The position numbers and the translations under genes are program-made. The notes under the pieces are model-generated. The model did not search any database, had not been told where the DNA came from, and saw only the letters and a list, made by a program, of their open reading frames with translations. Below are positions 54,001 to 62,857 of a stretch of DNA of 64,000 bases, in pieces. This DNA is from Candidatus Treponema caballi (GTDB lineage: Bacteria > Spirochaetota > Spirochaetia > Treponematales > Treponemataceae), in assembly GCA_018066285.1 (NCBI GenBank), contig JAGHRS010000006.1, positions 91,422 to 155,421 of the forward strand. The letters run 5' to 3'. Position 1 is the stretch's first letter; every line of letters starts with the position of its first letter.

Positions 54001-54981
54001 ATGAAATTACTTACACAAGAGCAAATTACAGCATTTAAAAAGTTCATTGATTCTCACAACTCATTTATTGTAGCAGGTCATAAAGAACCAGACGGAGACT
54101 GCGTGGCATCATCTCTGGGAATTGCGCGTCTTCTTAAGGCATTTGGCAAAAATTACTGCATTCTCAATGCAGGACCATTCAAACGCACCGAAATACGTCC
54201 TTACGAAAAGTATTTCACTTCTGTTTTACCCAAAAGTTTTCAGAAAGCAGAAGACGCTGCCGTCATTATCGTTGACTGTTCCGAACTGTCACGACTGGGA
54301 GATGCAGATCCCATCATTACACGGCTTGATACGTATATTCTTGATCATCATAAAACAGCAGAATGTTCCGGAAACGCGATTGTCGACCCGACTTCACCAG
54401 CTGCAGCATGCATAGTACAGCAGCTCTACGAAGCTCTCGTTGGTCCACTTGATAAAGAAACAGCAGACATTCTTTTCTTCGGACTCTCAACTGATACGGG
54501 CTTTTTCCGCTTTCTCGACACAAACAGTGCAGAAGTATTCATGGCAGCATCCCGTCTTGTCGCTGCCGGAGCAAATCCGCGCTCAACGTATGATGAAATA
54601 ACCGGAGGAAAACCGTGGTCTACAAGAAAGCTTCTTGGTACCATGCTTGATAAAGCTGAACGTTATTATGGCGGAAAACTTATCATTACGACCGAAAACC
54701 TTGAAGACACCCGCAGAATGGGAAGCGAGGGAAGAGATTCTGATTCACTTTACCAGCTTCTTCTTGCCGTAGAAGGTGTTGAAGCCGTTGTTTTCGTACG
54801 CGAAGAAACTGACAAAACATGTACGCTTGGCTTCAGATCACGAAATGAAGTAGATGTAAGTTCCATTGCATCCGTTTTTGGAGGCGGTGGTCACAAAAAC
54901 GCATCAGGAGCCTTAACAGAAGGAACGCCAGGATCGCTCATCCCTAAAATAAAAGAGGAATTCTGTAAATTCTTCAAATAA
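54001..54981 (+). CDS. DHH-family oligoribonuclease/pAp-phosphatase, NrnA-like
   Basis: 326 residues with both DHH and DHHA1 domains: GHKEPDGDCVAS (about 21-32), VDCSE, LDHHK, GLSTDTGFF, and GGGGHKNASGA near the C-terminus. NrnA enzymes degrade short RNAs (and pGpG or pApA) to mononucleotides and dephosphorylate pAp. In this genome it may close the turnover of the cyclic dinucleotides made by CdaA or hydrolysed by HD-GYP; that is inference. AAAGGA lies before the ATG. A terminator follows. Confidence 0.9.
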   Translation: MKLLTQEQITAFKKFIDSHNSFIVAGHKEPDGDCVASSLGIARLLKAFGKNYCILNAGPFKRTEIRPYEKYFTSVLPKSFQKAEDAAVIIVDCSELSRLGDADPIITRLDTYILDHHKTAECSGNAIVDPTSPAAACIVQQLYEALVGPLDKETADILFFGLSTDTGFFRFLDTNSAEVFMAASRLVAAGANPRSTYDEITGGKPWSTRKLLGTMLDKAERYYGGKLIITTENLEDTRRMGSEGRDSDSLYQLLLAVEGVEAVVFVREETDKTCTLGFRSRNEVDVSSIASVFGGGGHKNASGALTEGTPGSLIPKIKEEFCKFFK

Positions 54982-55003
54982 CTCATCTGTTTTTTGTAAT
55001 ACC

Positions 55004-55034
55004 GCCGGCATACTTTCTATGCCGGCTTTTTTTT
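55004..55034 (+). terminator. Terminator after the nrnA-like gene
   Basis: Nine-base perfect stem GCCGGCATA/TATGCCGGC with a five-base loop and eight Ts. Confidence 0.95.
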
Positions 55035-55106
55035 ACGAGATTTTTTCATTTTCATCCAGAATTCTCTTTGTTTTCTGGCATTTCCTCCATAAAAATCAGC
55101 TGAAAG

Positions 55107-55122
55107 TTGGCACATAACCTGC
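55107..55122 (+). promoter_or_regulatory. Putative sigma54 (-24/-12) promoter
   Basis: TTGGCAC, five bases, CTGC: matches the TGGCAC-N5-TTGC consensus with one change, about 36 bases upstream of the ATG at 55159. No enhancer site was identified. Confidence 0.5.
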
Positions 55123-55158
55123 TTTCCAGACTTTCATCACACCTTAAGGAGCATTCCG

Positions 55159-56142
55159 ATGAAAGAAATGGAAAAAGCAATGAATGAGTTTAAAAATGGC
55201 AGAAAATCTGAAAAAGAAACAGTTAATGTCATTCTTACCGTCATCTTCAAGAACAGAAAGTACTTCAGGCTGGATAAACTGGATGAAGATAATTTCAGTG
55301 ACTATCTTTTATATCTGAGCGAACGACTGCCTCATTTCATGAAACTGTACAATCCGGAAATAGGTCAGTTTTCCACGTATTTGCGTAAACTCTGCATGAC
55401 AGAACTCAGAAGCTGGTACAGAGTGTTTTACCGTAAATATGCACGTGAAGTCGCACTCTCTTCTTATGCCGTTGAAGAAAATTTATGTACGCGTGAAATA
55501 GAAGATCCCGAAGAAGAATTCCTTTCTTCCACAGAACAGACTGAAATGAATTCATTCATGAAGTTTCTTCTGAATACAAACAGAAAAGTACCCATCCAGA
55601 CGAAAATCATGATGCTTGCACTGAAATCTGCCTTTTTTTTAACGCCGTTTCATATAAAAAGAATATGTAAAATTGCAGATATTTCTGAAGCTGAACTTTA
55701 CGAGAAACTGGATTGCATCAACAGCAAACTTGATAAAAAAATTGAAAGACAGCGACATCTGCTTCAGCTTCAGAATGCAGCATACATTATCAGAAAAGAA
55801 AGTGACATTCAGATGTCTTTTCTTAATCCGGAATCATCTCACTTTCATAATGCGGGGATATCCAGAGACTATCATGATAAACTCTGGAAAAGCCGCATGG
55901 AACGTTCCCGTAAATCCCATGACGTATATCCGACTAATTCACTTATCTCTGAAGTGCTTGATGTTCCTATCGGTCAGGTTACGCATGTTTTATCTGCAGT
56001 ACATCATAAAATGGATGGCTCAAACACTCAAAAAGAAGTATCATATGAATATGACAATTTACGCAGCTACAGGAAACCTTCACAAACAAAAAGAACTCCA
56101 GGAAATACTGAGTCCACATCTGATACGGATTCCAAAAGATGA
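55159..56142 (+). CDS. Divergent sigma-factor-like protein
   Basis: 327 residues, AAGGAG seven bases before the ATG. Residues about 35-95 (FSDYLLYLSERL, then MKLYNPEIGQFSTYLRK and ELRSWYRV) resemble sigma70 region 2 of small sigma factors, and a later helical block (FHIKRICKIADISEAELYEKL, about 165-190) could be a region-4-like helix-turn-helix. The C-terminal 100 residues are basic and low-complexity. Similarity is weak; it could be an anti-sigma or another regulator instead. Its 3' end overlaps rdgB by about 98 bases in another frame. Confidence 0.6.
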   Translation: MKEMEKAMNEFKNGRKSEKETVNVILTVIFKNRKYFRLDKLDEDNFSDYLLYLSERLPHFMKLYNPEIGQFSTYLRKLCMTELRSWYRVFYRKYAREVALSSYAVEENLCTREIEDPEEEFLSSTEQTEMNSFMKFLLNTNRKVPIQTKIMMLALKSAFFLTPFHIKRICKIADISEAELYEKLDCINSKLDKKIERQRHLLQLQNAAYIIRKESDIQMSFLNPESSHFHNAGISRDYHDKLWKSRMERSRKSHDVYPTNSLISEVLDVPIGQVTHVLSAVHHKMDGSNTQKEVSYEYDNLRSYRKPSQTKRTPGNTESTSDTDSKR

Positions 56143-56695
56143 TGGAATTGATTTCGATCCCGAAGAAAACGGAAATGATTTTGTAAGTAACAGTCTGATT
56201 AAAGCACGAACGCTTTATGAAGTTGTACACAAACCTGTCATAGCAGATGATTCAGGACTATGCGTTGATATTCTCGGTGGAAGACCAGGTATTTTCTCCG
56301 CACGATACGCAGGAAAAAATGCTTTGCCTGCAGATGACGGTTCAAAACTGCCTGTTGAAATGAGAAACCAGCTTTTACTCGAGGAAGCCTGGGAAGCGGC
56401 AGAAGAAAAAGCCGCAGTGAGCGGTCAGAAAGACATTTCATCTCTGCTTGGCTGTCACTATGTCTGCTGTATGGTCTTATATCTTGGTCCTGACCGCTTC
56501 TATTCCATTCAGGAGACAATGGAAGGCCGACTTATCGCACCTGATGAACAAAAACGCGGAACTGGCGGATTTGGATACGACCCTGTGGTTTTCCTTCCCT
56601 CTTTGGGAAAAACAGTCGCAGAACTTACTGATGCTGAAAAGAACAGCCTTTCACACCGCGGAAAAGCTGCATCGAAGCTCAAACTGTTTTTCTGA
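56045..56695 (+). CDS. rdgB: XTP/dITP diphosphatase RdgB (HAM1)
   Basis: Cleans the nucleotide pool of ITP, dITP and XTP. 216 residues from ATG 56045 (AAGAAG six bases upstream; ATG 56051 also possible). The family features are IYAATGNLHKQKEL at the start, VIADDSGLCVD, the GGRPGIFSARYAG block, FGYDPVVF and SLSHRGKA near the end. It has an insertion of about 20 residues around 110 (LEEAWEAAEEKAAVSG). The start region overlaps the preceding gene by 98 bases; the end overlaps the convergent methyltransferase by 17. Confidence 0.93.
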   Translation: MNMTIYAATGNLHKQKELQEILSPHLIRIPKDDGIDFDPEENGNDFVSNSLIKARTLYEVVHKPVIADDSGLCVDILGGRPGIFSARYAGKNALPADDGSKLPVEMRNQLLLEEAWEAAEEKAAVSGQKDISSLLGCHYVCCMVLYLGPDRFYSIQETMEGRLIAPDEQKRGTGGFGYDPVVFLPSLGKTVAELTDAEKNSLSHRGKAASKLKLFF

Positions 56696-57392
56696 AAAGA
56701 AAAGCCCGGTCTGTAACAGCTTTTATAAAAGTCAGGCCGGCGCTTTCAGCACATGAGACAAGCCCTTTCAGCGTATAGAAAGCAACATGTGTTGCATCGC
56801 TTCTGTACCACCAGTTTCTGAATGTGTCGTATTCATGGCCATAATCTGCGCCAGTTTCTTCTGAAAGCAACATCGTACCGACAGCAACGTAACCTCCTGA
56901 TTTACATGAACTGCACAGTTTCTTCATGTCATCAAGAGGTTTTTCAAAATGCTCGGCGACTTCAAGACAGGTAACAAGGTCTGCTCCATCATCAAAAAAA
57001 GCTGTCTCTGGCGCAAAAAAGGGATCCCAACCACGTATTTCACATGATTCACTCAGATACCGTCCGTTTTTTCTGTATTCCTGCAAAAGCTGGCAGAGAG
57101 CGGGTTCTGGCCCTGAACCATAATCCATTATTTTTTGTAATGTTTCTGTTTCATTCTTATTTTCATGAACAGCCTTGAATACAGGATTGATGAAAGCTTC
57201 AAGAAATGAGCGGTATCCATCATCTGCAAGCGAATTATGATGTTTTTCATATCTCAGGCGCTGATTATCTGTTGTTTCAAAGCAGTTTTCATCGGTACAG
57301 ATACTTCCACAATTTCTGCAATGAATATAGTTGGTCTTTTTAATTGAAAAAAGTGTCGTTTCTTCGCTGTTACAAACCCTGCATATTTTCAT
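56679..57392 (-). CDS. Class I SAM-dependent methyltransferase with N-terminal zinc ribbon
   Basis: 237 residues. An N-terminal CRVC...CRNC zinc-binding pair (residues 4-34) precedes a Rossmann methyltransferase core: MDYGSGPEP (SAM loop), an acidic residue near GWDPFF, DLVTCLEVAEHFEKP (motif post-II), and a GGYVAVGTML strand. Substrate unknown; members with this zinc ribbon often modify sugars or small molecules. No ribosome-binding site was seen; a weak TACAAT -10 (57400-57405) lies seven bases before the ATG, another possible leaderless start. Divergent from flaB1. Confidence 0.78.
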   Translation of the reverse strand: MKICRVCNSEETTLFSIKKTNYIHCRNCGSICTDENCFETTDNQRLRYEKHHNSLADDGYRSFLEAFINPVFKAVHENKNETETLQKIMDYGSGPEPALCQLLQEYRKNGRYLSESCEIRGWDPFFAPETAFFDDGADLVTCLEVAEHFEKPLDDMKKLCSSCKSGGYVAVGTMLLSEETGADYGHEYDTFRNWWYRSDATHVAFYTLKGLVSCAESAGLTFIKAVTDRAFLFRKTV

Positions 57393-57417
57393 ATAAAAAA
57401 TTGTATCAAAAAAATAC

Positions 57418-57445
57418 TAAAGATTCATCCTGTATCTGCCGAAAC
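57418..57445 (+). promoter_or_regulatory. Sigma28-type promoter of flaB1
   Basis: TAAA (57418-57421), 16 bases, GCCGAAAC (57438-57445), one base longer than the usual TAAA-N15-GCCGATAA. Predicted leader about 140 bases. Confidence 0.6.
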
Positions 57446-57540
57446 TTTTTATGGAGAAGATTGCTTTTTTAAGCATTCTTTCACTAGCGTGTGGATAACC
57501 ACGGATGTAGCCTTGAATACAAACGTGCTGTCTGTACGTG

Positions 57541-57564
57541 CCGGGATGCATGGACGCATCCCGG
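57541..57564 (+). repeat. Nine-base hairpin in the flaB1 leader
   Basis: CCGGGATGC (57541-57549), loop ATGGAC, GCATCCCGG (57556-57564), then an A-rich spacer and the GGAGGAA site. Probably a 5' stability or translation-control element. Confidence 0.65.
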
Positions 57565-57593
57565 ATAAAAAAGATTCCATGGAGGAATAAATT

Positions 57594-58457
57594 ATGGTCA
57601 TCAACCACAACATGTCAGCGATGTATTCTAATCGCGTTCTTGGTTTAAGCCAGACCAATCTTACAAAAGATATGGAAAAGCTTTCATCAGGAATGAGAAT
57701 CAACCATGCCGGAGACGACGCTTCTGGTCTTGCAGTATCTGAAAAGATGCGCTCTCAGATCCGCGGCCTTAACCAGGCATCAAAGAATGCTCAGAATGCT
57801 ATCAGTTTCACACAGGCAACTGAAGGTTACCTCGAAGAGACAACAAGCATCATCCAGCGCATTCGCGAACTTGCAGTTCAGTCATCAAACGGTATCTATT
57901 CCGATGAAGACCGCATGCAGATTCAGGTTGAAGTCTCTCAGCTGGTTGCTGAAGTAGACCGCATTGCATCTCAGGCCCAGTTCAACGGCATGAACATGCT
58001 CACCGGACGCTTCGCACAGTTCACAGGCGACAACACAGTCACTGCTTCACTCTGGTTCCATGTTGGAGCTAACATGGATCAGCGTCTGCAGGTATTCGTC
58101 GGAACAATGACAGCTGCTGCTCTCGGACTCCGCACAACAGAAGGCGAAGACGAAATCATGTCTCTGGCAACTCCGGACGAGGCCAACTCCGCTATTAACA
58201 CACTGGATGGCGCTCTGAAGAGAATCAACAAACAGCGTGCAGACCTTGGTGCATATCAGAACCGCTTTGAGATGACAACACAGGGTATCAACGTTGCAGC
58301 TGAGAACCTTCAGGCAGCTGAGTCACGCATCCGTGACACAGATATGGCAAGCCAGATGGTAGAGTTTACAAAGAACTCTATCCTCTCACAGGCTGGTACT
58401 GCTATGCTCGCTCAGGCGAACGTAAGTACACAGAGTGTCTTGTCTTTACTCAGCTAG
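57594..58457 (+). CDS. flaB1: Periplasmic flagellar filament core protein FlaB (copy 1)
   Basis: 287 residues. The N-terminal flagellin domain ([10 protein letters not shown], then [20 protein letters not shown]) and the C-terminal domain (ending [14 protein letters not shown]) are intact and the hypervariable middle is almost absent, as in spirochaete FlaB proteins, which form the filament inside the periplasm. GGAGGAA precedes the ATG. It has a sigma28-type promoter and a strong terminator. Codon use is strongly biased. It is about three-quarters identical to copy 2 by eye, most divergent at 135-165. Start context is unambiguous. Confidence 0.96.
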   Translation: MVINHNMSAMYSNRVLGLSQTNLTKDMEKLSSGMRINHAGDDASGLAVSEKMRSQIRGLNQASKNAQNAISFTQATEGYLEETTSIIQRIRELAVQSSNGIYSDEDRMQIQVEVSQLVAEVDRIASQAQFNGMNMLTGRFAQFTGDNTVTASLWFHVGANMDQRLQVFVGTMTAAALGLRTTEGEDEIMSLATPDEANSAINTLDGALKRINKQRADLGAYQNRFEMTTQGINVAAENLQAAESRIRDTDMASQMVEFTKNSILSQAGTAMLAQANVSTQSVLSLLS

Positions 58458-58471
58458 TGTATTATACTAAA

Positions 58472-58503
58472 GTAGAATGCAGGTGAAATCACCTGCATTC
58501 TAC
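58472..58503 (+). terminator. flaB1 terminator
   Basis: Perfect 14-base stem GTAGAATGCAGGTG/CACCTGCATTCTAC with an AAAT loop, 14 bases after the flaB1 stop; a T-rich stretch follows at 58509-58516. Confidence 0.88.
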
Positions 58504-58629
58504 CGGAGTTCTTTTTACACTTATCTTGCAAAAATTCCCGGTATTACAAAGTAACTATGACTGACGTCTGTTCAGAGGCGTCTGGTACTGTATGTACCGG
58601 TGGGCGAAAAGCCCGGGATCTTTGAAATA

Positions 58630-58656
58630 TAACACTCCGTGTGTATGTGACGATAG
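58630..58656 (+). promoter_or_regulatory. Sigma28-type promoter of flaB2
   Basis: TAAC (58630-58633), 15 bases, GACGATAG (58649-58656), matching TAAA-N15-GCCGATAA at most positions. It overlaps the 5' arm of the long stem, so that stem forms only on upstream transcripts. Confidence 0.65.
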
Positions 58657-58767
58657 GAACAGTTACCTGTGTCAAAAGCAGAGGTACCTGTTCCTGTCGT
58701 ATGGACTGAACCTTTCAGAAAGGGGCGCAAAACTTTCTGATTGCCATTACATATGATAGAAAAAACC

Positions 58768-58791
58768 AAGGACATGGAAGGTCCTTTTTTT
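58768..58791 (+). terminator. Terminator-like hairpin before flaB2
   Basis: AAGGAC/GTCCTT stem, seven-base loop and a seven-T tail, ending ten bases before GAGGG of flaB2. Its position is that of an attenuator. Confidence 0.7.
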
Positions 58792-58813
58792 CCAATCATG
58801 GAGGGTTACAATT

Positions 58814-59668
58814 ATGGTTATTAATCACAACATGAGTTCAATGTATGCTAGCCGCTCACTGAATAACGTAAGTTCTTCACTGCAGGCTAACATGGAGAAA
58901 CTCAGTTCTGGTCAGCGTATAAACCGCGCCGGTGATGATGCTTCTGGTCTTGCCGTATCTGAAAAGATGCGCGCCCAGATCCGCGGATTGAACCAGGCAG
59001 AAAAGAACATCAACAATGGTGTTTCTTTCATCCAGGCTACAGAAGGATATCTGCAGGAAACTACTGACATTCTTCAGAGAATCCGTGAACTTTCTGTACA
59101 GTCTTCAAACGGTATCTACTCAGATGAAGACCGCATGCAGATTCAGGTAGAAGTATCACAGCTGGTCGCAGAAGTAGACCGCATTGCATCACAGGCACAG
59201 TTCAACGGAATGAACATGCTTACCGGTGCATTCGCAAAAGATTCTGCAACTGGACGCATCATGCAGTTCCAGATTGGCGCAAACGTAGATCAGAACGTAC
59301 AGGTGTTTGTTGGTACAATGACTGCTCAGTCACTCGGACTTGTCGGTGCACAGGGAACAGAAGAGGCTATCTCTATTGCTTCCCCTGAAAAAGCAAACAT
59401 GACAATTTCTACAGTTGATGAAGCACTGAAGAACGTCTCACGTCAGCGTGCAGACCTCGGTGCATACCAGAACCGCTTCGAACTGGCAGCTCAGGGCATC
59501 AGCGTAGCATCAGAAAACCTTTCAGCAGCAGATTCACAGATCCGCGATACTGATATGGCTTCTGAAATTGTCGAGTTTACAAAGAACCAGATTCTCTCAC
59601 AGTCTGGTACTGCAATGCTGGCACAGGCAAACACACAGTCTCAGAACGTACTGAGTCTGCTCAGCTAA
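58814..59668 (+). CDS. flaB2: Periplasmic flagellar filament core protein FlaB (copy 2)
   Basis: 284 residues, same layout as copy 1: [10 protein letters not shown] start, [15 protein letters not shown] block, [19 protein letters not shown] (identical in both copies), and SQNVLSLLS end. The middle is short. GGAGGG precedes the ATG. It has its own sigma28-type promoter and a structured leader ending in a terminator-like hairpin, so the two filament proteins may be set to different levels. The numbering (1/2) is mine. Confidence 0.96.
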   Translation: MVINHNMSSMYASRSLNNVSSSLQANMEKLSSGQRINRAGDDASGLAVSEKMRAQIRGLNQAEKNINNGVSFIQATEGYLQETTDILQRIRELSVQSSNGIYSDEDRMQIQVEVSQLVAEVDRIASQAQFNGMNMLTGAFAKDSATGRIMQFQIGANVDQNVQVFVGTMTAQSLGLVGAQGTEEAISIASPEKANMTISTVDEALKNVSRQRADLGAYQNRFELAAQGISVASENLSAADSQIRDTDMASEIVEFTKNQILSQSGTAMLAQANTQSQNVLSLLS

Positions 59669-59735
59669 ACTGACAACATTTCCCGCATAAGAGATCTCTG
59701 GATGTAATCTTTTCTACGGGAACTGGAGACATACA

Positions 59736-59757
59736 GGAAGGGGTGCGCCCCCCTTCC
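59736..59757 (+). terminator. flaB2 stem-loop terminator
   Basis: GGAAGGGG (59736-59743), loop TGCGCC, CCCCTTCC (59750-59757), 68 bases after the flaB2 stop. The tail (CTATTTCTCC) is only partly T-rich, so some read-through into flaG is expected. Confidence 0.7.
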
Positions 59758-59814
59758 CTATTTCTCCTTGTATTTGTGTATCTGGCATTTTGTAATGTCC
59801 AAGGAGGGCATCCG

Positions 59815-60210
59815 ATGGTCTCTTCACAGGGAATCGGGCAAAATAAGACCATGGAAGGTCTTAAGCCGTATTCAGACATATCCCAGCAAAATCTCTCTAA
59901 ACGTATTTCCGCATACGCGAAAGTACCTGCTAAAACTGTCGCTCCTAACGAAGCAATGAGCGATACCGTTGATGACATCATCAAAGAAAAGGAAAAAATT
60001 CAGGACACTGTTGCACAGCTGCAGAATCTTTCCGATTTCCTCGACCGCAAGGTTAAATTCAATGTAAATGAAGAATTAGACCGTGTTGTTATTAAGGTCA
60101 TCGACCCTTCTACCGATAAAGTAATTAAGGAGATTCCGTCGGCAGAAATTCAGGAGATGCAGGTTCGGATAAAAGACGCGTTAGGCTTTTTATTCGACGA
60201 AAAAATCTGA
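59815..60210 (+). CDS. flaG: Flagellar protein FlaG
   Basis: 131 residues from the ATG at 59815, with AAGGAGGG six bases upstream; the in-frame frame opening at 59743 is not used. Residues about 60-131 (FNVNEELDRVVIKVIDPSTDKVIKEIPSAE) are the FlaG domain, ending DALGFLFDEKI. FlaG proteins limit filament length and are always found between flagellin and fliD genes, as here. N-terminal 50 residues look disordered. Confidence 0.9.
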   Translation: MVSSQGIGQNKTMEGLKPYSDISQQNLSKRISAYAKVPAKTVAPNEAMSDTVDDIIKEKEKIQDTVAQLQNLSDFLDRKVKFNVNEELDRVVIKVIDPSTDKVIKEIPSAEIQEMQVRIKDALGFLFDEKI

Positions 60211-60234
60211 TTTCTGTGCGCGGCATGACTGCAC

Positions 60235-62250
60235 ATGGCTGATATCAGTATACCTGGCGTAACTAACAAATACGGAACAACAGAATTAATTCAGCAACTC
60301 ATGGAAGTAGAACGCGTTCCTTTGACGCGTGAACAGAAGCGTCTGGATGAATACAAAGACCAGCAGACAGCATGGCGCTCCATCAATACACAGATGAGTG
60401 CAGTCCGTGAAAACGTGCGCTCCCTCTACTCATTCGACAATCCTTTCAGTTCAAAACTTTCAGAATCCACAGATGAATTTGCAGTTACTGCAAATCCTGA
60501 CCGTGATGCAACAGTCGGTTCATTCAAACTTGACGTTAACTCCATTGCAACAACCGACCGCTTTCTTTCAGACAACATCAGCAAAGAGTACGAAGTTCCT
60601 GCAGGTACTTACACTATTTCAGTTTCTGACAAGACCGTTTCATTCAACTGGAAAGGAGGCTCAATAACAGACTGGGTTGCAGCCCTTAACAGACGAGGCG
60701 GAACAAATCTCAAAGCATCACTTATCGGCGTTTCTTCTGAAGAGACTTCGCTTCTCATTGAATCTCTCAAAACAGGCGCTGAAAACAATCTTGTCTTTGA
60801 AGATGCAGCTCTTGATTTTGCTTTAGCGACCGGTATCCTGACACCAGGTAAAGACACAGAAGCTGAGCTTGTCAGAGATTACTCCTCTCTTTCTAAAACA
60901 GGAACGCTCAGCATGAACAACGTTTCTGTTGAGGATTCAAACATAACCGTTCAAAGCAGAAACGGCTTTGAAATAGAGATCCCTTCTTCGGTTTCTTCAG
61001 CATCAGATGCATATTCTGTTTCATTCAGCATTTCAATGCACGAAAACACAAAGCAGACATCATCTGAATCTGCAGCAACAGCAAGTGCTCCGGTACTTCC
61101 TGATCCTTCACTCATTTCATACAAGGGAATCATCATTTTCAACGAACAGTCGGAACTTGGTCAGATTGAGGCAGCTCCAGCTGAAGTTGCCGTAGAAGAT
61201 AATTCTGTTGTTTATGTACGGACAGCTTCAGGTGAGCGTCCTCTTGAGCCACTTGGAAAAGACGGTTCCGAAAAGAGTTATGTCATCAGTTCAGAAGACT
61301 ATCCGGGACTGAAAAGCATCATAATCAAAAACAACAACACAGATAAAACTGTTACCCTTTCAAAGCCGGTTGCTTCTGTCACCTATGGTTCTGACAGTCT
61401 TGTTCCAGGACATGCCGTTTCAACAGCCGGAGATGCGGAAATCAAATATGAAGGGATCACCATGTATCGTTCTACAAATGAGATAGACGATATTGTTCCA
61501 AATGTAACGCTTACTCTTACGGCCCCCACAGAGAAAACTGCAACCATAAGCATTAAACCAGATACTGACTCTGCAAAGGATGCAATCATTAATCTGGTAG
61601 GTAACTACAACCGTCTCATTGCTGACATAAACATCCTTACATCAAATAAAAGCGAAATCATAACAGAACTTGATTATCTTACAGATGACGAAATTGAAAC
61701 AAAAGAAGCACAGCTTGGCATGTTCATGGCAGATTCTACACTGACACAAAGCAAAAGCTCCCTGCAGCGCATTCTTCAAAACTCATATCCGATACCTGAT
61801 TCTGCAATCACCATGCTCTCTCAGATAGGCGTCTCAACAAGTGCAAGCAGTGGTACATCCGGCTACAATCAGTCCAGATTACGCGGCTATCTTGAAATTG
61901 ATGAAAAAGTGCTTGATGAAAAACTCAAGTCAAATATTGATGATATAAAGAAACTGTTCGGTTATGATTCTGACGGTGATCTTATTGTTGATACAGGTAT
62001 TGCATATCTCATGGAAAACAACATCAAGGCATATACCGAAACAGGCGGAATCTTTTCATCTAAAATCAGTTCCCTGGATTCAAAAATAACAACAAGTCAG
62101 TCAAAAATTGCAACGCTTGAAGAGAAACTTGATGACAAGGAAGCTCAGTACAAGCGTCAATACGGAAACATGGAAGGAACACTCAGTTCACTTGAATCAC
62201 AATCAACAACTATTGAAAATTTTTCAAATCAACAGAATAATAAAAGATGA
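60235..62250 (+). CDS. fliD: Flagellar filament cap FliD
   Basis: Caps the growing filament and helps flagellin fold in place. 671 residues: the N-terminal FliD domain (PGVTNKYGTTELIQQLMEVER) and the C-terminal domain rich in heptads (about 570-665, DSKITTSQSKIATLEEKL), with beta-rich Ig-like domains between. It starts 24 bases after flaG with no clear ribosome-binding site. Much longer than E. coli FliD (468), as in other spirochaetes. It is followed after 15 bases by the unknown gene at 62266. Confidence 0.93.
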   Translation: MADISIPGVTNKYGTTELIQQLMEVERVPLTREQKRLDEYKDQQTAWRSINTQMSAVRENVRSLYSFDNPFSSKLSESTDEFAVTANPDRDATVGSFKLDVNSIATTDRFLSDNISKEYEVPAGTYTISVSDKTVSFNWKGGSITDWVAALNRRGGTNLKASLIGVSSEETSLLIESLKTGAENNLVFEDAALDFALATGILTPGKDTEAELVRDYSSLSKTGTLSMNNVSVEDSNITVQSRNGFEIEIPSSVSSASDAYSVSFSISMHENTKQTSSESAATASAPVLPDPSLISYKGIIIFNEQSELGQIEAAPAEVAVEDNSVVYVRTASGERPLEPLGKDGSEKSYVISSEDYPGLKSIIIKNNNTDKTVTLSKPVASVTYGSDSLVPGHAVSTAGDAEIKYEGITMYRSTNEIDDIVPNVTLTLTAPTEKTATISIKPDTDSAKDAIINLVGNYNRLIADINILTSNKSEIITELDYLTDDEIETKEAQLGMFMADSTLTQSKSSLQRILQNSYPIPDSAITMLSQIGVSTSASSGTSGYNQSRLRGYLEIDEKVLDEKLKSNIDDIKKLFGYDSDGDLIVDTGIAYLMENNIKAYTETGGIFSSKISSLDSKITTSQSKIATLEEKLDDKEAQYKRQYGNMEGTLSSLESQSTTIENFSNQQNNKR

Positions 62251-62265
62251 TGAGGAGTACACTAT

Positions 62266-62856
62266 ATGAAATTGTTGCTTAACGGACAGGAAATTGGATT
62301 TACACTTGAAAATGAAAAAACTGTCGGAGATGTATTACGTTCCCTTGAACTTGAATGTGAAAAAAACAACGCAACAATTATCCGCATAGCTGTTAACGGT
62401 TCTGATATTCAGGCTGAAAAAATAGATGAACTCAACACTCTCGCTGTTGAAAACTGCGACACAGCAGACATCACTACCATAAGTTCTTCAGATATCATTG
62501 CTTCAATGAAAGATCTTCTCCCGGAACTCGAAAAACTCGCAGCAAACCTTGAGGAACTTCCAGTAACATTACAGGGCAGCGACATGAATAAAGCGGGTGC
62601 CGTCATAAAGTCATTCACAGACCAGTTTGATGTATTATGTCACCTCACAACACTTACGGCATTGTTTCCTGACGTATTCTCCTCTAAGACAATCGACGGC
62701 ATGAGCATTTCAGATTTCATCAAATCATTCTCCCCCATCCTCAAAGATTTCGAGAACGCTTTTTCTTCATCAGACACTGTACTTACAGGTGATCTTGCAG
62801 AATATGAACTTAAACCGCGTATTGAAAGCTACATCAATGCAGTAAGGAGTTTCTGA
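62266..62856 (+). CDS. Conserved unknown protein of the fliD cluster
   Basis: 196 residues, not recognised. An N-terminal ubiquitin-like beta-grasp feel (MKLLLNGQEIGFTLENEKTV, DVLRSLEL) is followed by long helices (LLPELEKLAANLEELPVT...). No signal peptide or membrane helix, so cytoplasmic. TGAGGAG is upstream of the ATG. It lies between fliD and the PilZ gene with small gaps, so a role in filament assembly or export, such as a FliS-like chaperone, is possible but not shown; no classical fliS is visible in this cluster. Confidence 0.72.
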   Translation: MKLLLNGQEIGFTLENEKTVGDVLRSLELECEKNNATIIRIAVNGSDIQAEKIDELNTLAVENCDTADITTISSSDIIASMKDLLPELEKLAANLEELPVTLQGSDMNKAGAVIKSFTDQFDVLCHLTTLTALFPDVFSSKTIDGMSISDFIKSFSPILKDFENAFSSSDTVLTGDLAEYELKPRIESYINAVRSF

Positions 62857-62857
62857 T

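Larger units (their letters stand above)
58563..58791 (+). other. Structured leader of flaB2, no gene
   Basis: The 356-base gap 58458-58813 has no coding gene. After the flaB1 terminator come several stems: GACGTCT/AGGCGTC (58563-58582), GGTAC/GTACC (58584-58598), GGGC/GCCC with a GAAAA loop (58602-58614), a long 19-base imperfect stem pairing 58650-58668 with 58682-58700, TCAGAAAG/CTTTCTGA (58715-58740), and a terminal hairpin AAGGAC/GTCCTT (58768-58786) with seven Ts, just before the flaB2 ribosome-binding site. Confidence 0.65.

Noticed and set aside
58563..58791. Known cyclic di-GMP riboswitch in the flaB2 leader
   Set aside because: I looked for the GEMM hallmarks (GACGCAAAGCC-like core and tetraloop receptor) and they are not there, so no known class is assigned.
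57594..59668. The two flagellin genes as a mobile or recombination repeat
   Set aside because: They are ordinary paralogues with separate promoters; there are no flanking direct repeats or recombinase genes.
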